64,000 nucleotides of DNA from Patellaria atrata CBS 101060 (taxonomy: Eukaryota > Ascomycota > Dothideomycetes > Patellariales > Patellariaceae), in assembly GCA_010093705.1 (NCBI GenBank), contig MU006104.1, positions 481,313 to 545,312 on the forward strand, written 5' to 3'. The translations under genes were made by a program, and so were the position numbers. Each line of letters begins with the position of its first letter. Positions within the stretch are counted from its first letter, which is position 1. Positions 56,725 to 64,000 of this stretch are shown one piece after another. Under the pieces are notes generated by a model. The model ran no database searches and was not told the origin of the DNA. It worked only from the letters and a program-made list of their open reading frames with translations.

Positions 56725-59330
56725 ATGCCCATTCAAGTCCTACCTCGAACTACAGTCCGCCAAATTGGCTCAAGTCAAAGTATTTCGTCACCTACATCAG
56801 TAGTCAAAGAACTCATTGACAACGCGCTTGACGCACGTGCAACGTCCATTTTCATTGAAATAGCATCAAACACCCTTGATACGATTGTTGTCCGCGATAA
56901 TGGTCACGGTAGAAGACCGGAAAGCACTGTGTCGGAGATATTGTACGAGTAAAATCCGTGATTTCAAAGACTTAAGCACGATAGGGGGGAAGTGGTTGGG
57001 TTTTAGGGGAGAAGCTTTGGCTAGTCTGGCCGAGTTGAGTGGTGAGTTGAAGATTCTGACAAGAGTTGAGGGTGAGGAGGTTGCCGTTTGCTTGAAGATA
57101 GGGAAGGATGGGGAGATTCAGAAGTGAGTTTACTGCTCTAGTCAATCTGTCGAGCGGAGTATCCTGAATCAACACTCCACAGTCAGGAACGAGCCTCACA
57201 TGCAGTGGGCACCACCATCCGCGTCAATGAGCTCTACAAGACTCAACCAGTACGGCATCAAGCAGCCCTAAAAAAATGCATCGAAGGAGCTTGCAAGCAT
57301 CAAACGTATCCTTTACGGCTATGCTCTTGTTTGGCCGTCTACGAGACTTTCTCTGCGGATTCTCAAAGCAAATACCGACAAAGGAAATTGGGCATTTGCC
57401 CCCCAAACCCGGCGCTGGTGTTGAAGAAGTAGCTTTTGAAGTCGTAAGAAAGGATTGCGCATCTAGCTGCGGCTGGTGTGTCCTTGAAACCAACAACTTT
57501 GAGATTCAAGCTTTTATACCACGACCAGGTGCATCTAGTAACAAGATCAGCACCGTCGGTCAGTTTCTCTCGGTAGACTCAAGACCAGTTAGTGCGCGAT
57601 CCGGAGTGCTTAAGCAAATCCTCACGCTTTACAAAGACAGGTTGAAGAAACTCGGACCTAATCTCGCTAATGTTAAAGATCCCTTCCTGTATATGAATAT
57701 TGTTTGTCCTGAAGGAAGCTATGATTCGAATATTGAGCCGAGTAAGAATGATGTTCTCTTTGAAGACCGCAATTCCGTTTTTCAAGCAGTGAACGCGTTG
57801 TTTGATGTCTTTTACCCGTCTAACCTCGAGATGGAATCTTCACCGACAAGCTCCGCAGGGCCTTCCTTAGGGATAACGAGATCAAGTGAAGCGCTCCTAG
57901 AAGAAGGTTCTAGCGGCCAAATCGAGGATATAGGATCAACAGAATACAGTAGATGTCCTAGGAGCAATATGTACGACTTCGACGAGGACGATTTCCCCCC
58001 AGATCCGGAAGTTGGTCAAAAATCAGTAGTATCTGACAAAAACAATGACGACGATCAGATGCGGACCAAGGTATGTCTAAATCCTTGGACGATTGCTGCC
58101 TTGAATGCCCGACCCAAGATTATTCCCAACCCTTCAATGAATGGTCAACCTCCAACGCCTGTACAGCGGACAACCGAACGAAACATAAGCCCGGTCACTC
58201 CCTCAAGTTAAGCAACGGCTACAATTCCACGTCTTTCTCAAAATATTCTGTTAACGCCTCACTCCTCATCACCTATCAAACTTTCCTCTTCCTAAATTGA
58301 GCATGATAGACTATCTTCAATCCCTTCTCATCAATCCACAATAGAAGAACTGGATGTGGTTGAGTCCAGGCAAAGCATTAGAGCTCCGCATGAACACTTT
58401 ATACCAGCTACTTAATTCACACCTATTAATATGCCTCATCTGGGAACCCCACTTTCAGCGATACCCCTGAAACCTCCCGTCACTCGACGTCAAGCAGCCC
58501 ATCAGCAGATCCAGCGCCCTTTTAGTGATTCAACTGTGGGTTCAGTGAATTCTCAAGCTGATATCTAGTTTCCTTAGTCCCGAGTTCCACGTAGTGCACG
58601 GAATCCACCTTTTCAAAGACCTAATCGGAAAGGCTACGTGGGATCTAATCGAGATTTGGCTAGGGAGTTTATGCTCCCTGCAGACCATCCAACTCAAGAT
58701 GACAGGAGCGAATATAATATGAGCAGGAACTCCGCTCACCTAGCTCCAGAAGGACCGCCAACGATCAGGGGTGACTCTGAGGACATAGATGCCTTTATAT
58801 CCAAATGTGTAAACCGTGATGAGAGCCCTACTACGCAACTGAAAGCTGGTGATCCGCCCCTCCGGCGTTCAACCCGTATCCGTAGATTTTCTGGAAAGAG
58901 CTCTGTAGGAGAAGAGATCAATATTCTGAAATCGACTCAAGCACAAGAGGATAGTATTCTCCCCGTTAATCCATACAAAAAACGCCGTACCACCGACGGT
59001 CGTCTCCAGCGTTCTAAATCATCCCGGTTACCCCTTGAACGTACACCTTACGAATATCAACTGCAGAATGCCTCTACCATGTTTCATATGACCATATCAC
59101 ATATTCGTGCAACACTAAATGTACAGAAGCAAAAAGGGGTGTTTGAACACTTCGATTGGGCTGCGACTCTACCTAAAGGAAATACTGTGCTCCAAGCTGA
59201 TGTCTCATCCGAGGAAACTGCAGAGTGGAGCACTAGTTTGAATGAGGCCCTACAGATACTACGTGCTGGTGATCAAATTTCAATTAACCTAGAGGAACTC
59301 CTTAGAGAGGCTTTTGCGAGGGATATCTGA
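56725..59330 (+). pseudogene. Decayed MutL homologue, PMS1/MLH2 type mismatch repair gene
   Basis: MutL ATPases act with MutS proteins in mismatch repair. The start at 56725 reads QVLPRTTVRQIGSSQSI, VVKELIDNALDARATSIF and VRDNGHG, the ATP-binding Bergerat motifs I and II. The frame then breaks at about 56911. The next frame carries EDRKALCRRYCTSKIRDF and LGFRGEALASLAELSG. A normal intron (57124-57182) leads to VGTTIRVNELYKTQPVRHQA. A second break lies in the A7 run at 57270-57276 and a third in the C6 run at 57399-57404. The final frame (VGQFLSVDSRPVSARSG, NIEPSKNDVLFED) continues to 59330 but has stops at 58209, 58293, 58413, 58566 and 58575. Other genes in the window are intact, so this is probably real decay. 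Homopolymer sequencing errors could explain two breaks but not the stops. Confidence 0.85.
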
Positions 59331-60263
59331 GTGCACATTTTGAGTCATCTCCAAGCGTCTACATCTCCGATTTACCCTCCAGATATTACATACTATGCTC
59401 AAAAATACTGTGAGCACACATCTCCAGAATCTTCAGACTTATTTGACCCAATTTCTTTCTCCAGCAAGTGCCGTCTCCAAGTCCATGTTTACGTACTCGG
59501 GTTGCAAAGCCTCACACGAAAAGTGTAATCATTTTGTCAAGAAGATAATTTATATATATATATATAGTCCAATAATATATTAGATTACCCCTTAGCCCCC
59601 TCAAGCCACTCATCGCTTGTCCATTATACACGCGCCCAGCTAACGCCATGGGGGCTGATCTTCTACATGCTACACCAATATCATAACTCTAAAATTCTCC
59701 GGCCCACATGATTGGACAAGAGGAAAGTATAACAATACAAACAACGTGCCGAACCGCAAGGTACATTAAGGCCAACCGGTATAGTGGAAAGGTAACCTTC
59801 GATGCGGGGTGTTAGTTGGACAACGTAATCTAGGCACTATATAGGAAACGTGAATCTTCACACTCTGTGCGCGGGGCAGATTTTTCTTACTTGTGGAGGA
59901 ATTTGAGCGCTTACTGTGCGCGAAGGGGAGCTTGGGGGGTTTATATGAATGTTAAATTTGAGGATGATATAGGGAAGAGGTGTGAGTTGGATGTGAGAAG
60001 GTTTCGGTATTGTTATAAGACCGGACATAGGCCTGGTAGTGGAGGTTTCTAGATTCGAAGGCTTTTTAGGGCTTCTGATTACCTTTTAATTCTCTTCGTT
60101 GTTTAGTACTTCTTTTCGTCTGTTTTGGTTCGCGCTCTAGTAGCTGCGTTTCTTCGTTTCTGTACTACTCTCTCACTAAGCAGAGTCCGGTTATACCAAC
60201 ACTACAATACCCGCAATAACGAATCCCCTATTCTACTCAACGCTCCGGTCCTTCACACTAACA
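59331..60263. other. Intergenic region with a short TA repeat
   Basis: A TATATA run lies near 59551-59566. The GH114 promoter must lie before 60264. No gene supported. Confidence 0.45.
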
Positions 60264-61252
60264 ATGCATCCCGCACCCCTTTTCCTCCTCCCCCTCCTTG
60301 CCCCCCTCATACACGCCGCCCCCACCGCCACGAAAAGCCTCTGGCAGCCCCGTCCCGGCAGCAGCTGGCAAATCGTGCTGTCGGCCGAACTCGACGCCTC
60401 ACGGCGCCTGACGCCCGACACCGCCGTCTTCGATTTGGATCTCTTCGACACGTCGGCCGAGACGATCGCGCAGCTGCACGCGAGGGGGAAGAAGGTGATT
60501 TGCTATTTCAGCGCCGGGTCGTACGAGGAGTGGAGGGAGGATGCGGATTCGTTTGCGCGGACGGATATGGGGAGGGAGTTGGATGGGTGGGAGGGGGAGA
60601 GGTGGTGAGTTGCGTTTTTCTGTTTTATGGGAAACTGGACCCTCTGAGAGATGTGTGTTTGGGAATCTTGGGTTGATTATGAGGGTGTAGGCTTGATACA
60701 CGCTCGAAGAACGTGAGGAACGTTATGAAGAAGCGGATTGATCTTGCGGCGACCAAGGGGTGTGACGCCATTGACCCTGACAACGTCGATGGTTTCGTAA
60801 GTAGTCCGCGCTGAACCCCTTTCCCCGTGTAGCGATCTAACGAAAAACAGGAGAACAGAAACGGTCTCAACCTTCGCGAATCCGACGCGGTTTCCTACGT
60901 CCGATTCCTAGCCCAGACAGCCGCATCAAAGGGCCTCAGCACCGGTCTCAAGAACGCGCAGTCCATCGTTCGGGACGTGTTGGACGTCGTGCAGTTTTCC
61001 GTCAACGAACAATGCCACGAATACCGCGAGTGCGGCGAATATCGTCCGTTCATCAACGCTGGGAAACCCGTGTTTAATATCGAGTATCCTCCTACTGCAC
61101 CACGAGTGCCGGCGAGGATCAGAACCAATCTTTGCTCCGCGTATGCGGGAGGTGATGCGAGCGGGTTCTCCACCATTATCAAAGGTATGGATTTGGACGG
61201 TTGGGTCCAGCTTTGCGAGGGGACCTCAGCGACGACGGAAACTCTCAAGTGA
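60264..61252 (+). CDS. Secreted glycoside hydrolase family 114 protein (endo-alpha-1,4-polygalactosaminidase type)
   Basis: GH114 enzymes cut alpha-1,4-galactosamine polymers of fungal walls and biofilms. Exons 60264-60604, 60691-60796 and 60851-61252 give 282 residues. A signal peptide is clear (MHPAPLFLLPLLAPLIHAAP). The TIM-barrel signatures follow: WQIVLSAELDAS, DLDLFDTSAETIAQLHARGK, KVICYFSAGSYEEWR, RNVMKKRIDLAATKGCDAID, PDNVDGF, GLSTGLKNAQSIVRD and NEQCHEYRECGEYRPFINAG, then KPVFNIEYP and the final LDGWVQLCEG. The acidic catalytic positions expected near IDPDN and FNIEY are present. It converges on the neighbouring regulator with an 88-bp gap. Confidence 0.92.
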
Positions 61253-61340
61253 ACATATATGTACAAGTCGTCGTGACATGTTCCCAGGATATTACCCGTC
61301 GTGTATTCGATATTTCTCTTCAAGTAGATATTTCAATGAC

Positions 61341-63720
61341 TCAGATATTCCCGTTGCTAAGCGATTCCTGCGGACTGGGTGGTAGCATTTGCTTGAAGAT
61401 GTTATCTACACGCTTGATCAAGCGCACACTGTGTTCAACGCTCGGCGAAACACTAGCGCCAGGAATATGCATCCATGTTCTGAGCAGTTGCTCGAGATGC
61501 GGTCCGAGAAGTGTTGCCCTGGAGGCGATGTTTGGCTGTAGTAAAACCGGTAACTGAGATGCGGCTAATAGAATAAGCATCGCGCTTGCCATGGACAGAG
61601 CACATATCCATGTGTCAAACATCACTGTATGCGGAAAACTTCGGAGGTTTAGGATATGCAGTATGCAAGCATCTAAGCAATGCTCGCATCCCTCAAGGAC
61701 GGCCGGAGGTATTGCTTTGTTACCGGTGCAGTTGGCCAAAGCCCACATCAGGTACGGTCTGAAAATGATACTTTGACAAGTCAGATATCGTTGTCTTAGA
61801 AAGCCGCCGAGCGCGTTCGTCGTGGGATGATTATCCAGAGAAAACTGAAGGGGTGGTGGAAGGAGTTCCCTCCAGTCATCAAGCTGATGCGATAATTCTG
61901 CGACGATGGAAGGAAATCTTGCATCATCGATGCTTGCTCCAGTGTCCTTCGCGTAGAGGAGGTGATGGACACGATTAAGTAGTCGGCGCATAGAAATGCA
62001 TGCGAGGAAGTATAGTGACGATTGCTCCTGGCTGTCTACTTGCTTTTGCGTATAATATTCTCCAGGTAACGGAACTGATGACTCGATATCGGCTATTCCA
62101 GATTGCGGTAGCGCGGATAGTTCAGCTAGATAGTCACTAAAAAGTTGTCAGTATTGAGAATGGGTCATTCCGTTATTTTTTTAATCGCCGGGAGTGTCAA
62201 ATTGGGGTTCAAGGTCTGAAGCCTCAACACATAAAGGACTAGTGAGAGAGGAAGCGGTAAATTCGGACTGACCTTTCAAGAATATAGCAAGACCAAAAGA
62301 TCCTTCGAACACACTCAGTTTCAGTAGGGTTCGCGGCTGATATGGGATATGAGAGTATGAGCTGACACTTTTTGGCGGAATTAGTTAAGAATGACCACGC
62401 TTGAAGGGGCCGTTGTAGAAAAGCGAAGAATAGGGCGGCAAAGAATAAGCACTGAGCAGCGTCGGTAGTCATATCCATGAATGCTCTGTGTATCATCTTC
62501 ATCGCACCATCAAAGTACACCTCACTCATAATTCTATGTGGCCGTCGGATGTCGGACATATTATTCGAGCATGAGGCGTAGTCACATTCCGATTCGACTA
62601 GACCACTCGCGCAGCCCAGAGCCATCACCAATAGTGCAAGACAAGAGTCGGTATTACTGTTCAAACCCCCGGAGATGAGTCGCGTTCGGAGTTCCATTAA
62701 TCTCGTCAAACTCATAGTTGGGTACCAAAAGTTTACATTTCGTTGAAATGCGTCTAGAATCTTATCAATTTCCGCGGTGGTCGCGTACGGATATATGAAT
62801 GATGTGCGTTCTGGTAACTGCGGCCTGGATGATTCGAGTTGGAAGATCAGATCGACTGACCGACTCTCCGGTTGGAGAGAGGGAAACTGGTTGAAGTGTG
62901 GCCATGTAAGTATTTCCTATGGAAAGAAGTTGATTTAGTCAAAGATAGGTGTTTAATATGCACGATTCGGAATTTACCTGTGTGGTGCAAGTCTGTAAGG
63001 TTGATATCATTGCGTTCTCGATCATATCTCCCCGATTCATACTCGTCACTGTAGCTGGTGAGGGTAAGACCCATGGAGAAATATCATTTGGCGCAGAAAA
63101 GTTGTTGTTGTTGTTGTTGTTGGAAAAGTTACTGGCATTAATAAGACCTGACACGTTAGACTATGCGTGAAAGTTAATTCAAGTCTCTAGGTAAATAGGG
63201 GTTGCGGTTGCTAACCAGTTCAGCCTTCATCTCATGAAGAAGCCTCTCGGAGCGTAGGGCAACTTCAAGAATAAGATCACCCCTACTTTTCCTAGAATGA
63301 ATTAGTATGATCTAATGGAGAGCAAAGGGGATGGGATGTTGTACGGTAATGCTTTCGTGCCATAGAGACATTCTTCTCCAGCAGCACTACAAGTAGTACA
63401 CGGATGTCGGCCATCACATCTATCCATATATGAGTTAGTACGTGAACCGTAATACTATCAGGTTCTTTTCTTTGGGAGTGGTGACGGTGGCCATTTCTTC
63501 GGTATGTTGAAATTTCGGTTTAGATGCGGTAGTTCTAATGGATTGATACTGACCGGACCTTTCTATGTCTGCAATAATCACACTGCGGATTGATTAGTCT
63601 AAAGTATTCAAAGCATTCCTAAGATTGGCATCTTACAGCATGAGATGTTCTTTTGCGGTGGTGTGTTCGTGCCAACCAATCAACTGGCATTTCAGGTGTT
63701 TGTGGGGAGAACTCGTCCAT
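61341..63720 (-). CDS. Zn2Cys6 transcription factor with fungal-specific middle domain
   Basis: Complete regulator. Exons 63720-63637, 63582-63554, 63419-63345, 63291-63216, 63160-62978, 62916-62273 and 62136-61341 give 628 residues. The zinc cluster is built from two exons: CDYCRHRKVRCDGRHPCTTC plus the last Cys in AGEEC. A short Asn7 tract (FSNNNNNNNFS) lies in the linker. The middle homology region begins near DKILDAFQRNVNFWYPTMSL and includes SLTRLMELRTRLISGG, AQCLFFAALFFAFLQRPLQA and ECVRRIFWSCYILERSDYL across a junction, ending with RRLLNRVHHLL and helical C-terminal segments. Every intron has a usable GT-AG pair; the one after MKAEL uses GTTAGC. Target genes are unknown. Confidence 0.9.
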
Positions 63721-64000
63721 GGTCTCCATCCCATATATCTTGTGTGGGATCGACACAAGTCACACTGTAGTGAAGGGTACGTTCAACGATAGAGATCTGA
63801 GGAAATCTAGATAGACGTCAAAAAGAACAGCGATGAATCGATAGCGAGACAAGCGTGCCGGTGCCGAGGACATTTTAGTTCCTGTGATATTCGGACACAG
63901 ACCAGGAGAAAGATGCGGGGAAAGTAGTGGCCCCGGTTTATTTGTACACCAATTATCAAAGCTTAGAATCGCTACCATTTCCGGTATTTTCGGGATTTTC
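63721..64000. other. Upstream region of the regulator, to the window edge
   Basis: 280 bp, presumed promoter. Nothing else recognised. Confidence 0.4.

Noticed and set aside
56725-59330. An intact MutL gene with extra introns
   Set aside because: The frame changes fall inside conserved motifs with no room for GT-AG introns, and five stops follow in the linker.

Overview
The window is nuclear DNA of a filamentous ascomycete (Pezizomycotina). Genes are broken by short GT-AG introns, mostly 45 to 70 nt, with CTAAC or CTGAC branch sites. Two Zn2Cys6 regulators, a 14-TM drug transporter, GH3 and GH114 enzymes and a MARVEL-like gene fit this group. A Leotiomycete is my best guess, from the general look of the proteins, but the sequence alone does not prove it. 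Gene models below were spliced by hand by reading frame across GT/AG sites.

Layout. 0-13 kb: the 5' part of a Zn2Cys6 regulator runs off the left edge. After a 4 kb gene-poor stretch come the Fe-S targeting factor CIA2 and a very large coiled-coil protein with 36-residue tandem repeats. 14-25 kb: a secreted PEBP protein, an ANCHR-like zinc protein, an intracellular GH3 beta-glucosidase, a PWI/SR splicing coactivator and a protein built of tandem R-K-x-S repeats. 25-35 kb: a small helical protein, an FAHD1-type hydrolase, a coiled-coil nuclear-looking protein, a membrane protein, eIF4A, an F-box plus JmjC protein and a small secreted protein. 35-39 kb is gene-poor. 39-55 kb: a penta-EF-hand protein, a DHA2 transporter, an unknown protein, TVP38, an RCR protein, an acidic unknown protein, alanyl-tRNA synthetase and a MARVEL-like protein. 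55-64 kb: a candidate tRNA-derived SINE or Pol III unit, a decayed MutL homologue (PMS1/MLH2 type), a GH114 enzyme and a second complete Zn2Cys6 regulator.

The genes do not form one pathway. Most are housekeeping (translation: eIF4A and AlaRS; Fe-S assembly: CIA2; splicing: SRRM1-like; membrane traffic: TVP38 and the penta-EF-hand protein), mixed with accessory genes (transporter, glycosidases, regulators, secreted proteins). Several neighbours are divergent over short shared promoters, the tightest being 148 bp between the 48.9 kb gene and the AlaRS upstream start.

The most interesting items are: the structured Pol III-like element at 55.86-56.05 kb, with box A, box B, a UUCG hairpin and an A/T tail; the MutL homologue with three frameshifts and five stops, every stop one C-to-T step from a glutamine codon; the AlaRS gene with weak upstream and strong downstream start codons, which predicts mitochondrial and cytosolic forms; the tandem R-K-x-S protein; and two coding-like diverged repeats near 43.4 kb in otherwise gene-free DNA.
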